Of a stretch of 64,000 nt of DNA, positions 21,715-33,387 are shown piece by piece. The stretch's first letter is position 1; every line of letters starts with the position of its first letter. A program made the translations under genes and the position numbers. A model generated the notes under the pieces. The model was not told where the DNA came from and ran no database searches. It saw nothing but the letters and a program-made list of their open reading frames with translations. This DNA is from Nectonema munidae (Eukaryota > Nematomorpha > Nectonematoida > Nectonematidae): assembly GCA_030549495.1 (NCBI GenBank), contig JAUIRK010000913.1:124001-188000 (forward strand), given 5' to 3'.

Positions 21715-22645
21715 TATGCACACAATAAGTAAGCAATGTTTATCACAGTGTCTCGTAGTATTTTTGAGCAAACACATGTTGATGATCCACTAGATTTTCT
21801 CATCTTCTGTCACTGTGATTCTATTTCTTTCTCTCTCCTCTGTTTTTCTCTTCCGCTTTCTCTGCTAAAACTCAATCATTCACTCAAGCTCTCTTCTTTC
21901 GTTCAAGCCCTCTTCTCTTGTTAAGCTCTCCTATCTCATTCAGCTCTCTTCTCTCCAGTCACGTAGCTAGGCTGGGGCATGAGGGGCCGTGCCCACACTC
22001 CTATGTACCGCATGGTGCCCCCATGCAACTTATGCGATATAAGTTTTTGAAAATTTCTCCAATGAAAGGATCAAGAAAGTATAAATAATGTTGCACAAGT
22101 TTTTTGTTTTTAAATTGTGCCCCTACTATCAACTTTTTTTTGGCTACACCACTGCTTCTGTCTAATTTGCATTTAGAGTTAAATTAAAATAGTTTTCAAT
22201 CGTTGCAATTTTATATCAATGAATATTGTTAGACTCGCGCTAAGAATTTTTTTTCAACAAAAGTCACTTAATCTTTATCACTACGTTTGCTACATTTTGT
22301 AACATTTGAAAATTTAATTTTTTCAAGTCAAGAAATTTTTTTAAATAGTTATTTGGGTATGAATATTTTGATTATCTATTCACTTTAAAAGCAAGAATAC
22401 TCTATTTGCTTAATATTTGAGCAGCGATATTTTTTATAATGTTCGATTGTTAAATTTTATAAGTAACACTGTACATAATCAAATCACTTTTTTTAAGAAA
22501 ATTTGTTGATTATTATAATAAAAATATAATATCGAAACAAAATGTTTCAGTTGTTAAAAATGTACTTGATCTATTTATGACAGATTTTATTTGTAGATAG
22601 AAATATTCAAAAAAACGCAATGATTTTCTTTTCTCGTATACTTTG
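21715..22645 (-). repeat. Arm B of the ~0.95 kb inverted repeat
   Basis: Reverse-complement match to 9,617-10,605 with the same block order: ATCATCAACATGTGTTTGC, a GAGAAGAG-rich tract, GCGAGTCTAACAATATTC, TCTTGACTTGAAAAAAT, TTTAACAATCGAACAT and CATTTTGTTTCGATAT. It carries a 199-bp insertion (21,956-22,154) that arm A lacks and in turn lacks about 265 bases of arm A. The block is non-coding. Confidence 0.8.
21956..22154. mobile_element. 199-bp MITE inserted in arm B
   Basis: The ends are CAGTCACGTAGCTAGG and, inward from the other side, CAGTGGTGTAGCCAAA. The flanking octamers are CTTCTCTC (21,948-21,955) and CTTCTGTC (22,155-22,162), an 8-bp target duplication with one change. Arm A has the uninterrupted version of this site. 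An 8-bp duplication and CAG-type ends suggest a hAT-class MITE. Confidence 0.8.
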
Positions 22646-22659
22646 ATTTATGTTAGTTT

Positions 22660-22963
22660 GGTCCTCGGACATTTCGCCCCATTATTTTCATAAGACAGTT
22701 CGTCCCATGGACAATTCGCCCCATTATTTTCATAAGACATTTTATTTCATGGACAATTCGCCCCATTATTTTCATAAGACATTTTGTCTCATGGACAATT
22801 CTAAAAAATTAAGAGATAAATTGATTAATTTGAAATAATTTAATAGATAAAATAAACAAGAATATAAAATTTTTTAATAATTTTACACACACATAATAAG
22901 CAAAGATGGATGAAACTAATAGCCTATGAGACAATTTGTCAGGGGGCGAAATGTCTGTCGACC
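22660..22963. mobile_element. MITE with 42-bp internal tandem repeats
   Basis: The ends are 21-base inverted repeats agreeing at about 18 positions. They share GGTC at the tip and GACATTTCGCCCC inside. Three copies of a 42-bp unit start with CGCCCCATTATTTTCATAAG (from 22,675, 22,717 and 22,759). The flanks GTTAGTTT and GTTATTTA may be an aged 8-bp target duplication. There is no coding capacity. Confidence 0.7.
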
Positions 22964-23375
22964 GTTATTTAAATAATTTTTTAATTATAAGGGCTAGCTA
23001 AAAGGTTGGCTTTTGCTGCTTATAAAAACTTGAAAATGTCAAATAAACTCTAATTCTTTATGCCTCCTATTTTTTTGAAATTATTCTGAGAACAGACGAT
23101 TCCATTTAATAGTGAAAATTGCTTTATTAGTTTATTTTGTTTCCTTTCTCTCTTATGTTAATTATGTAGCAAATTTTTCAATTTTGAGTAAAAGGTAAGG
23201 TGCAGCAGGTGTGTTTTCATTGACAAGGCACTAATGTACCGCTTTTGTCAAACTATGAACAAATTCGTATCGATGAGGAATCGTATCTAGAGGCTTCCGT
23301 GCTATGTCCATCATCTCAACCAACCTGCCATGCCATCTATAGAGTATGCTGTAGGAGATACATCAAATTAGTTTT

Positions 23376-24655
23376 CAAAAAACTTAAGTTATGCTCTAAA
23401 ATTTTTTAGTTTTTGTTGAAGCTCTATAACTTTTTCTGATAGACTTTTTTTCCTTAAAAGTTATTATAAAAGGCAAATTATTGCAAAATGTTAACAGTTA
23501 TTTTACCTTTTGTAGATTTTTGTAGCTTGTATCAATTTAGCTTTAAACTATTTTTGAATGATGCTGAGTAAAATGAAATAATGCGATCTAATTTTTTTGT
23601 TTGCACAATTATAACTTCGTTTTCCCTTGCCCCTGAATCAATCACATTTTTTCATATAAACATCGCAGGGTGTCTAGTAGACTCTTTGCCTTTAGACTAC
23701 ATTCACTGATATAAAACTACCCAACCTTCAGTTATTTGTTTTCTCTATGAATCAAATATTCTTTCATCAATTCCTGTAATGTGCCTGGTAGACTACTTCA
23801 TTTTTCAAATGAAAAGCCTATTCCACCCCCTAACATTTTTGGATTTTTTTAAACTAGTGTATATTCGATGGTTGTAGGTAAAAATGCCCCAATTAAAAAG
23901 TAGAAAATAATCCCCCCTAATTTTTGATTTTCAGGATTTTTTTAAATTATATAAATATTTTTATTTGGTACCGTTTTGAAAGGCTAAATTTCTAAAATCT
24001 CTTAATCTATAGGGTTTTTTCTTTATAAAGTTCTTGAAAACAATAGCAAAGGTACAGATTTGTGGGAATGTGTTCTTAAAATCGGTTAAAATACAAATTA
24101 TATTTAGAAAGTGTTCTGATACACACAAAGTCCAAAAATATTTGCTGTTTTATAAAAAAAATTTTGTATTTAAAAAATTGTCGTATGCTGAGTTTTTTAG
24201 TTTACTTTAATTAAATTTTAAATGTTTTAGATGAAAAGTTAACTTTTTTTTTTACAAAAAATCTTTATTTGACATATCTTTTTTAAAAATTTTAATTAAT
24301 AATTATTTGTGTTGGGGCATTTTTTCCTAATTTTAAATTGGGGCATTTTTTCCTACTTTTTAATTGGGGCATTTTTTCCTACTTTTTAATTGGGGGCATT
24401 TTTTCTGCGTACTATATTCGATATGCAAATTTAATTAAAATATTTTCGCTGGAAGTATAATATTTAAATTCACCAATTTTGTAAAAAAAATATAAAGTAG
24501 TTTTATAAATTTAGGACTTTAGGTATGCGCTGAATACACTCAATTTTAAAGGATTGCTTGAATATTTGGTCTCCCGTGGTATTTCCAGACCACTAATTTT
24601 CAAATTTGCAAAAAAAAAATTCACCCCCAATAATTTTGAGGATGTGCGCCCCTGG
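23376..24655. repeat. Long dispersed repeat, copy 1
   Basis: About 1.28 kb that recurs in direct orientation at 46,788-48,066 with only scattered differences. Near its right end there are four tandem units of TTGGGGCATTTTTTCCTAC (24,313-24,410), and a reverse-oriented AAAAATGCCCC lies near 23,880, so it contains an internal inverted arrangement. It ends in GATGTGCGCCCCTGG. No protein was recognised in it. Confidence 0.8.
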
Positions 24656-25177
24656 AATAAAATAAACGCTTTCGGCGCGACAAGAGTAAAGAAAACCACA
24701 ATATACATCATCAATTTTCAAACTGACGTTATCATCCAACATTAGCTGTCATTGTATAAGTGGAATATGGATGCTTTAAAAACTGATTATTTTTATTAAC
24801 AGTAGTTTACACAAAAATTTTCAAAATAAATGAAAAGAAAATTAATTGATAATATATTGTTTTTCTAATACTTTTTATTAATCGATCAAATTGTGCCAAT
24901 CTCAATATTTTTGAGGAGTATTTTGCCATTTTTTCCATAATTGGCACTATATACAAAATGACCGTAATCTGAAGGAGTATTTTTGAACTGAAAATAGCAA
25001 TAATAGACTAAAATTTAGATTTTTAATTGAAATATATTAAATTTGTGAAAACAAAAATTTATATTAAACATTTACACTTGGAATATAATTTTTAAACCTA
25101 CTAAAAGTATTAAACAACTCAAATATTTGATTTATATAAATACTACTAAGATGGAATACCATATATAAATACTAAAT

Positions 25178-25303
25178 GGGCGTGTTAAGGTTGGTTGAAT
25201 ACTGGGTTCGATCACACATCAAGTCTACTTTACTCATTGTTAGATAATAGAGGTGTAATTGTGCCTTTTCGATGAAAACACCTCACGTTACCTTTACTTT
25301 TAC
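25178..25303 (+). mobile_element. tRNA-derived SINE, copy 1 (shortened)
   Basis: It begins GGGCGTGTTAAGG, has a pol III A-box-like TGGTTGAATACTGGG and a B-box GGTTCGATCAC. It then follows the same 3' body (GCCTTTTCGATGAAAACACC, CACGTTACCTTTAC) as copies at 28,378 and 40,111. About 20 bases between the two boxes are missing in this copy. Confidence 0.75.
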
Positions 25304-25943
25304 TAATTTAGTTTACACAAAAAAATTCTATGGATATATTCGCTAAACCGAACAAGAATTTCAAAATAATGGGTGTCATAATAACAAATATTAACTTCAT
25401 TATTTGAAATACTTAAAAAAAATAATTTTAATACTCATAAAAACCCAACTCCGACTAGTAAACTTTATTACCGATTCCGACTTCAATACCTATAAAATCT
25501 ATGATTCCGCATTCCGCAACCCTGCTTACTGGTTAAAAATATCCTAAAAACGAAAATTACAGTAAATTCTTACTAGTATGAATCATAAAAAATAAAGAAT
25601 GGATTTTTAAACTTAATTTTATCACAACTATTTTCTTAGTGAAATCGATAATATATACATAAAATATCGTATAAGTAAAATTTAATAAAAAAGTTCAACC
25701 AATGACTTTTTATTTTCTAAGTTTACTTTTTGAGTAAACATAACTAAATTAAAAAAATTAAAGTTAAAATGAAAGCAATTATTCTCTTCAGTGACCAGGG
25801 TTGTGGGGTCGGAAAAATTATCGTATTTTTTTTCCAAAGGTGTGTAGTTTGAAAATTTTTTCCTAAAAACTTTCTGCTCATAAACTGAGTTTTACTCCTT
25901 TATAAACTAATTTTGAGATAAAATAAAAAAGTTTATTCTTTAA

Positions 25944-27801
25944 CCCATTTACGACCATTGTTCTTATTGGAAACAATGAAAAATAAGTAAAACTTGAAAA
26001 ATTTGTCATTTTAAAGGTAATGAATTATGTGCTTATTTAGTACACTTTTTACATAGTTTTCATTTTTTAAATCAAACTTTTCTTAATCTTAGAAATATAA
26101 AAAAAATTTCTGGAAAAAAAATCAAAATTAATGTTGCCAATTTTTTCAAATATTGTGAAGTAGATTTTTTGGATATTTTGTCTTCATTATAAATATATAT
26201 TTTGAAGTCTATAGAAAATATTAATTTTATTTATTTTAGAACTTAAAAAAAGTTTAAAAGTTTTAGTGTTCCCAATGGGAACAGTGAGCATTGAGTTACT
26301 TTTTTAATTTTTCATATTTAAAAAAATTATTTATTTATTTTAGATTTAGTTTTTATTATAAAAGTAAAATATCTTCTGAGAACATATTCCTTTGTTTTGA
26401 AGCACTTGATTTTTGTGAAAATAAGAAAAAAATAAATCGAAAAATTGATACAATTGTTGTAATTCCTCCATCTCCTGCCGGAAATCTAAGGGATGAAGAA
26501 GAAATTGACGATGTAAATGCTATTCCCAAAAATTTGACTGGTACGTTAAGCTATAAGCTCAAAGGATAACTTTATACAAAATAAATTGAAGAATAGTATT
26601 AAAGAATGGCCTAAAAGAAATTGGAATAAAAATTTGATTTTTGGAATAGAAAATATTTTTTTGCTGATACAGAAGAAATTTTTGAAGACTTTTTAGGTAA
26701 ATAACCATTACTTAAAAATATGAATGCTCTGGAAATTTTTAGACTTTTCTTTGATAAAAAATTGGAGATACTTTTTTTATACAACACAAATAAATATGCA
26801 AACGAATTAAAAATGATATAAATTTTAAACTTGAAAAACAGGATTTGTGGAATTTTTTCTTGCTTTTAACTATTTCTTCATACAATGAAAGGCTAAATAC
26901 AAGAATGTACTGGTCTAATTATGAGGATATTGGATGCAGTTTGTTCAACAGAATTATGACCAGGAATAAATTTGAAAAAATTAAAGTTTATTTACATATA
27001 TGCGACAATAATTTTTTAAATTAAGACCTTTAATTCATGCCGCAAATAAAAAAAACTCAAACATATAGATATCTGCAAAAAGTATTTATCGATAGATGAG
27101 CAAATTATGCCGTAATACGGAAATCATAATTGTAAAATGTACCATAAAGAAAAACCTATTAGATTTGGTTTTCAATTTTGGATTTTTGCATCATTTGATG
27201 GTTTTACACTCCATTTTGAAGGACAGTTTAAAAAAATTCTTGTAGAACAGCACAAAATGATTCAAAATTATAATTCCAACATGGGAGGAATTGATTTACT
27301 TGATTCTTATATGGCAAATTTACGTCCATGCATTGGAGGAAAAAAATGGTATGGGATGCCTTTGATAAATATTTTTAGAATTCTTCAAGTTGCTTCTTTT
27401 AGAACTTATTGTTATATAAATGGGAGCATACCAAAAGTCAGTTTTTAAGGAAAGTAGTAAAAGAATTTATTTGCAATTCTCCTTCTACTAATAATGGTAG
27501 TGGAATTATACCAAGAAAATTACTACCTGATCATCAACCAGTTAAAACAAGAACGTTGCAAAGTACGCAGAAAAAAATACAAGAAAAATGTAGTGTTTGT
27601 CCAGTTTTATTACATAAAAATTTCACTGTTTCAATACATACCATGAATAGTTCACATATAGACATATACACTTTTTATGCCCGTTGTTCCCTTTGGGAGC
27701 ATACATGTTTTTTCAAAATGATTGTCGTTTTAATAATTTTTTTAAATTTTATAAACTCATTTGAATTCTATAAAAAAAAATATTTCTTGGTCGTAAATGG
27801 G
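25944..27801 (+). mobile_element. piggyBac element 3 with perfect 14-bp terminal repeats
   Basis: The left end CCCATTTACGACCA (25,944-25,957) and right end TGGTCGTAAATGGG (27,788-27,801) are perfect inverted repeats. The left flank is TTAA (25,940-25,943). The right flank is TTAT, a one-base change from TTAA. The 1,858-bp element carries a ruined transposase on the plus strand. Its ends differ from those of piggyBac element 1, so it is a separate family. Confidence 0.9.
26291..27640 (+). pseudogene. piggyBac element 3 transposase, degenerate
   Basis: Pieces in several frames read as piggyBac: ALEIFRLFFDKKLE (about 26,725), LLLTISSYNERLNTRMYW (26,866), NRIMTRNKFEKIKVYLHICD (26,949), KPIRFGFQFWIFASFDGF (27,152) and NSNMGGIDLLDSYMANLR (27,271), where the third catalytic Asp is kept. 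The first catalytic Asp region is overrun by stops (near 27,100), and the middle of the DDE core, with the second Asp, has been deleted between FDGFTLHFE and KMIQNYNSN. This copy is inactive. Confidence 0.75.
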
Positions 27802-28377
27802 TTATATATTGAATTTTTCAGCCCTTCTTTACGAGCTGCAAAAATACGAGGCTCGAACAAAAATGATAAACATTTATTGCGTTTTTGCAACGTTGCACAC
27901 AAGAAGGAATGTCTATGTAATTATTACTACTCCGACTCCACAATTGAAATATTACAAGAATTCTCTATAGAGTGGTCATTCAATATAATAGATGGTAATT
28001 TATTCACAAAGCCATTTAAATACCATAAAATTATTTCGAGAAAATCTTTTTATAAATTTAATAATCAACATTAAATTATTTTTAAGGACAAAAGAAGATT
28101 GATAAACTAATAGATGTCAAATTAATTAAACTTTATGTGTACCTTATATGAATAATAATTTATTTAGATATAATGAAAGTAAAGATGTATTTAGCAAAGT
28201 TGGAATCTGGGCAAAGTTGCGATTTAGCCATTTTTGTATTAGAGCTTTTGAGAAATATAAAAACAAAATGCAAAAACAAAATTCAATTTTAAAAATTATT
28301 TAGTTTTCAACTTTTGTTTTTTAATATATCCTCAAATAATTTACATTAACAAATCTGTACAAATAAAATTATAAGTT

Positions 28378-28525
28378 GGGGCGTGAGTAAGATTGGTTAG
28401 ATACTGTGTTTTTAACTAAAGGTCTTGGGTTCGATCCCAGGCCAACTTTCCTCATAGTTAGATAGAAGCGGAGCAATTATGCATTCTCGATGAAAATACC
28501 CCACGGTACTTTTACCTTAATAAAT
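28378..28525 (+). mobile_element. tRNA-derived SINE, copy 2
   Basis: GGGCGTGAGTAAG, then the A-box-like TGGTTAGATACTG and a perfect B-box GGTTCGATCCC (28,429-28,439), then the shared 3' body TCTCGATGAAAATACCCCAC. It is the best-preserved head of the three copies. The tRNA-like head is not a functional tRNA gene. Confidence 0.82.
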
Positions 28526-28929
28526 ATTTTAATTATTTGAAATCTTTAGATTTTATTAATTAATTTAAAAAATAGAAGCAAAAAATATTCAATATTTGAG
28601 CTTTACGGCCTTTTTCATGAAACTACAAAAAAACACGTTATCATTGTTATATATATATGAATATATATTAGTGTTTGTAAATTAAAAGATCTTACATGAA
28701 AGGAAAAGAAAAAGAATGAAAAGTGGCAAGAAGAAAGAGACTAATGAATATATATTGTGTGAGTAGTGTTTGTGTGGGTATAATAACAATATAATATGTT
28801 AATGATTTGTATGTGTGGGTGTGTGTGTGTTTAGAACAGTATGGTTGATGAGTGTGATAAGCATGATAGGTTATACAGGGGTTAACTGCTGAAAGTTGAG
28901 TTATAATTTTTAAATTGAGTGTTAATGTC

Positions 28930-29405
28930 AGGAGAGAGGGTCTTTATGTAGTTATCTTCAATGTAACACTTAAAGTGTTTTTAAGAAAGCTATCTCCTTT
29001 ACTTTCAAACATATACATGGATAATCTGGAACATTCACTTTATTCCCATCGGTTTTTCCCAGTCTACATGGAATCGATGACATATTTTTCATTTGGTCCG
29101 AGTCAGAATCCCTACTTGACTCATTCTTTGATTTTGCAAATTCACTCGATCTCAATATCAAATACACTCTGGACAAGAATAATAAAGCTATGTCTTTTCT
29201 TGATATCCAATTATGATGATAACTCAACATTTATAGAGCCTATGAAGAAACCGATCACTATAGATTTCCTATCTGCCCATGATAACAAAACAAAGAAGGC
29301 TACTTTTTTAGGACACATGCACTGTATTTATAACAACAATAATACAAGTATCAACTTTACGCATGATACAGAAAAATATGCTCCTTATTTTGTTAATACT
29401 AGGTA
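28930..29405 (+). pseudogene. Penelope-like retroelement fragment
   Basis: The text LSPLLSNIYMDNLEHSL (from about 28,996), then in a shifted frame DFANSLDLNIKYTLDKNN and AMSFLDIQL, then PITIDFLSAHDNKTKKA, matches the late palm and thumb part of Penelope-type reverse transcriptases. There are at least two frame changes. The fragment is cut off at about 29,405, exactly where a (GTAG)n run and a LINE of opposite strand begin. Confidence 0.6.
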
Positions 29406-30059
29406 GGTAGGTAGGTCGGTAGGAAAAAATATCTAAACACTATCGGACTTCTCAATATGCTTGCGTAATGCTTGAGGTATAAACAGGAATGAAGGACTTT
29501 GGAGAGGTTGGGGGAGTTTGTTGAGTAGAAAGCTGGATTTTTGAGGTAGTAGTTGAAGGATGATTGATTGAGCAAATGTAGTCTGTGGGCGTTAAAGAAT
29601 ATAGGTCTTAAATAAAAGAAAATAGTGTAGTTATTTTTGTAGATTTTTTTTAATGTGAGTTTATGTGGTATAGGAAGTCTCTGGGTTCGGAGATTGCAAG
29701 TTTGACTCTATGGAGATAATGGGAGAGTTTAGGGCATTGAGGAGGTTTGGATATGAAAGTAGTTCGAAGAAATTAGAGGCAGCAGGAAAGTAGAAGATGA
29801 TTAGGTGTTTCTTGTTGGTTGCAGTTGAATCTGCACAGATTGCTTGGTGATTTTTTGATGCTAGAGATAGGAGTTGCAGGGGCAGTGACCGGATAGCAAT
29901 CTGATTAGTGGTCGTGGTGGGAAGAATTTCATTTTTGACAAAATGTCAAGAAATTGATTTGGATTGTTTATATGTTGGAAAAAATAGAGGGTGAGGATTG
30001 GATGAGTTCTTGTCTAAGGTAATGAGTGTTAGATATAAGTAGAGGGGTATTCATTTCTA

Positions 30060-30360
30060 GAGGAAATGAGATAACCGCGATGTAAGGTGTATTTGGTGGT
30101 ACTTTTTTTAGCTAGCTTATCTACGTAAGTGTTTTCTATAATGTTTGAGTGAGCTGGGCACCAGTAGATGTGTATTTCAAAGTAATTTGATAAGTAACTG
30201 AGTTTAGAAACAAGGGTGTATGTTAAGAATGGGATGTTGTGTTTGAGGCTTAGGTCTTTGATGATGTTTTGTGAGTCTGTAAAGAAGTGTAGTGTGTTGT
30301 AGTGTCTAAAGGAAAACTTATTTTGGCTTATGTAATCGCAAACATGTGGAAGAGCATATC
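30060..30360 (-). pseudogene. RNase H domain of the R1/I-like LINE
   Basis: The frame reads HFFTDSQNIIKDL (Asp of the active site), then IHIYWCPAHSNIIENTYVD and LAKKSTTKY. The WxPAHxxIxxNxxxDxLAK arrangement is the LINE RNase H signature. It lies directly downstream of the reverse transcriptase, as expected. Confidence 0.7.
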
Positions 30361-30930
30361 ATTCACCACTATATATTGGAAGAGAGGGATCAATGGCAGA
30401 CGTTTTTGAGTAAACAGGAAAAGGAAAAAAGCATTTGAAGAGTGCAAAAGCATAGGAAGATTTGCTTGCAGTTTTTGAGCTATCCAGGAATATTCTTAAT
30501 GAAATTGAGGTAAAGTTGGAGCTTGTCGTAATTAGAAGTTTTGCGATGGATTTGATGAAACAGTTGTGAAGAGACAAAGGTAAAGATGAGGAAGGGTGAA
30601 ATAAAGGTAGTGGATTAATTTTGGGTTGGATGAAAATGTTGTTGGGAGAAGACGAAAATTGTTGGAGTAAGGATTTGTAGTAAGTTTGAGAGGGTGTAAT
30701 TTGAGTGTTATAGAAATAGAAGGACTTAAGATAAGAATTTGCTTCGATGCGTGTCATGATATATTTTTTGGTAACAGTTTGTTTGAGATGAAGGGTTAGA
30801 GGAAAGCAGTTTGCGAAGTATTCTAAGATTCTAGTAGGGGAGGTTTTGTAGGCCCTGGTCATTATGATAAGGCAAAGGCGGTGGATTTTATTTAGATAAG
30901 TGAGTGATGAGGGTAGTTTAATGATAGGCC

Positions 30931-31928
30931 TCATGAAAGAATGCCATACTCAAGCGTAGGTAGGATGATTGATTTGTATATAAAAGATGAGTGTTGAATA
31001 CTTAGACACCATTTATAAGTTATAATTTTACTAAGAAAGAAAAGAGTTGAAGATTTGTGGTATAGATTTTTGAAGTGGAATGACCATTTGAGGTTTGATT
31101 GAAAGGTGAGCCCTAAATATTTCATAGAGAAAGATGGTTGGATGAGGATATCGCTGGATGTTATAATAGTGGGAGGTGAGGGGAATGTGTTCGTGTATAA
31201 GAGTTGATTTTGTTGCGTTAAATTTTACTTTTAATGAAACGGTTGGACAAGTTAGCGTGCTATAGAGAGAGTTCATGTTAATTAAGTTTTCTTTTTGAGA
31301 ATTTGAGGTAAAAATGAAAGTTAGATCATCTGAATAGCATTGAAAGAACACGGAATTGTTAGCTAATATATCTAATAGGGGGTATAAGAAGAATTCAGAG
31401 GATATTGGATAGGCACCCACCTTGTGGCGTGGATAGTGAGCGGGAATGAATGGCAACTAGAGAATTGTGTTTGAATATAAAGCACTGATTTGAAAGGTAA
31501 TTTTGAATGAATTTTATGAGATAATTGGGGTATTTTTGGCCGATCATGTTGTTGGAAGATAGTTTTGTTTCGAAGTAGGAGGAGAGACTATATAGAGAGG
31601 ATTCTGGACTTTTGTGTGGGAGGTAAGCAAATTGGAAGGGACTAATTTTGTTAGATGTGGGGATGTGAAAGAGAAACTTTTTGCGTAGAATTTTTTATAA
31701 GATTTTTCCTAAAGTAGGAAGAAAGGTGATTGGTGGCCAGTTGGTTATGAGGCCTAAGTCTTTGTTGGGTTTAGGAAGTAAAATAAGCTTACCTATTTTC
31801 CAGATAGATGGGAAAAAGGAGAATTTTAGGCAACTGTTGTATAATTGTAAGAGATATTGTGAATATAAAGGGGAGAATTTTATGATATTTTTTGTGGTTA
31901 TACTTTTGGAATGAGAAGAAGGAGACAT
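30931..31928 (-). pseudogene. Reverse transcriptase of the R1/I-like LINE
   Basis: Motifs include LILLPKPNKD and ITFLPTLGKIL (N-terminal fingers), FQFAYLPHKSPESSLYSL, PQGGCLSNILF and FQCYSDDLTFIF, where SDDL holds the catalytic Asp pair. The palm block with the first catalytic Asp (family form FDKAFDxVWH) is missing between SSNNMIGQ and KYPNYLIKFIQNYL, so a deletion has removed it. The thumb region MKYLGLTFQSNLKW and LPTLEYGILS follows. Confidence 0.7.
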
Positions 31929-33020
31929 GTTCGCGTATAGAGTGTTTTACTATGTTATCGGATGTATGGTAATCCTGAGGGAAAACCGTTGAAAGAAAGG
32001 ATGGGTTGAGTAATGGCTCGTTGGAAATTGTGTGCGGTAGAAGTGGATTGAGTTGAGAAACTTTGCGATTTTTGCGGATGGAATTAATCACCTTCCATGG
32101 ATTTTTAAGAGAGGAGGAGCAGAATTTTTTCCAAGATTCTTTTTTTACAGACTTTATTTCTGCCATATATCTATTTTTATATTGAGGTAGTGTTCTATAT
32201 TTTTAGGGCTATGGTTTTTACGAAGTGTTTTAGGGATTTTTTAAGCGAGATGAGAAAGGGAGTCCAGAAGTATGTGTGTTTTCTACGTAAATATGGTTGG
32301 GCTGAGGTGGATAGTGTGATGGAGAGTTTAATTGTGTTGTTGAGGGTAAGGGCTGCAGAGTCAAGATCACCAGGAGAATTTATGTGGGGAATAGTTGAGG
32401 GAAGTTGTGACTTTAATTGATTTAGGGAGGTGGTCCAGTGAGTTTTAGTATTTTGATTTGATACTCTTGTGAAAGCTTTTATATTAACTTGATAAGTTAT
32501 AAAAAGATGGTCGGAAGCAAATGGTGTGTTTGAGATGTCCAATTTGTAATGAATTTTAATGTGTTTTTAAGGCTATGGTTAGGTCAACATGAGAGGACGC
32601 GGTTTTGTTGTTAGTAAATTTCATAAAAGTGGGGTCTTTAGATGTATCGACTATGTAAAGATTGTGTGACGCTAGGAAGGATAGCAGTTGCGCGCCACGT
32701 GTATTTTCTTTGTAGTCCCACAGGAAAGAAAGGGAATTGCAATCTGTGCTGATGATTATGTGATGATTTTTGAGGTAAAGAGGCGATAAGTTTTGAGTGG
32801 CTTTAAGATAATGAGAAAAATTTAAGGGAATGGCATGTGTATTGGAACGGGCAGAGTAGACTGAACAGAAAATAAGGGGTGAGTTTTCGCTAAATATTAG
32901 GACAAATATGTATTCTTGAGTCGATTGTTGATGAATGAAAGAAAATGGATAGATGATTTTATGATGATACAGGCTGAATAAAGAGTTACTGTAGGTGCTT
33001 GTAATACAGTGGAATTTGGA

Positions 33021-33387
33021 GTAATTAAGTTAAGTTAATTAAGTTGTTTGTGGCGTTCGCACCCATCCTTTCAGATATCGTGGCCCGCCCGAAATGCTGA
33101 GTCCAAGTCTAACTGGACTTTCCACCCCACTAAACACCTACCGGCCCTTATTACTGCATAGCTATACCTTGTTATATATATTATTTTACAAGAATTTATG
33201 TTACAATATATAAATACAACTGAGTGAAAGATACAATCTTAACGCGAACGCTCCCAATTTGGGAAACAAACTTATTGTCTAGTGATATCTTGATTACTAA
33301 CCACGTAGAATCGGGTCGCTAGAGCAACCTAACCGTAAAAACCTTTGAATTCTTCAGAGGAAGAAAACCAGGGTAAAAAACCGACAC
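33021..33387 (-). mobile_element. SINE-like retroposon, copy 1
   Basis: A block of about 360 bp almost identical to 50,105-50,460. Read on the minus strand it starts GTGTCGGTTTTTTACCCTGG and ends in a TTAA-rich tail. It separates the endonuclease of the R1/I-like LINE from sequence further upstream. It has no open frame of note. The target duplication is unclear here (GGAAT on both sides). Confidence 0.75.

Larger units (their letters stand above)
29406..33020 (-). mobile_element. R1/I-like LINE with RNase H, dead copy (ORF2 region)
   Basis: On the minus strand the order is endonuclease (about 33,000-32,470: STDCNSLSFLWDYKENTRG, SSHVDLTIAL, then FASDHLFITY), linker (32,540-31,930), reverse transcriptase (31,928-30,930), RNase H (about 30,350-30,060) and a C-terminal Cys/His finger (LCRFNCNQQETPNHLLLSC near 29,800). 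The 3' end carries a short CTAC tandem tail at 29,401-29,420. RNase H plus this finger points to the R1/I group. Frames are broken throughout. Confidence 0.75.

Noticed and set aside
22675-22803. Possible CRISPR-like array
   Set aside because: The units are contiguous tandem repeats with no variable spacers, inside a MITE, in a eukaryotic context.
22650-22838. Open frame with repeated NSPHYFHKTF
   Set aside because: It arises from the 42-bp tandem units of a MITE; the period is a multiple of three, which keeps the frame open by chance.
28420-28445. Possible tRNA gene
   Set aside because: A perfect B-box and an A-box-like word are present, but no cloverleaf can be completed and the same head recurs with a common tail at two other places, so it is a SINE.
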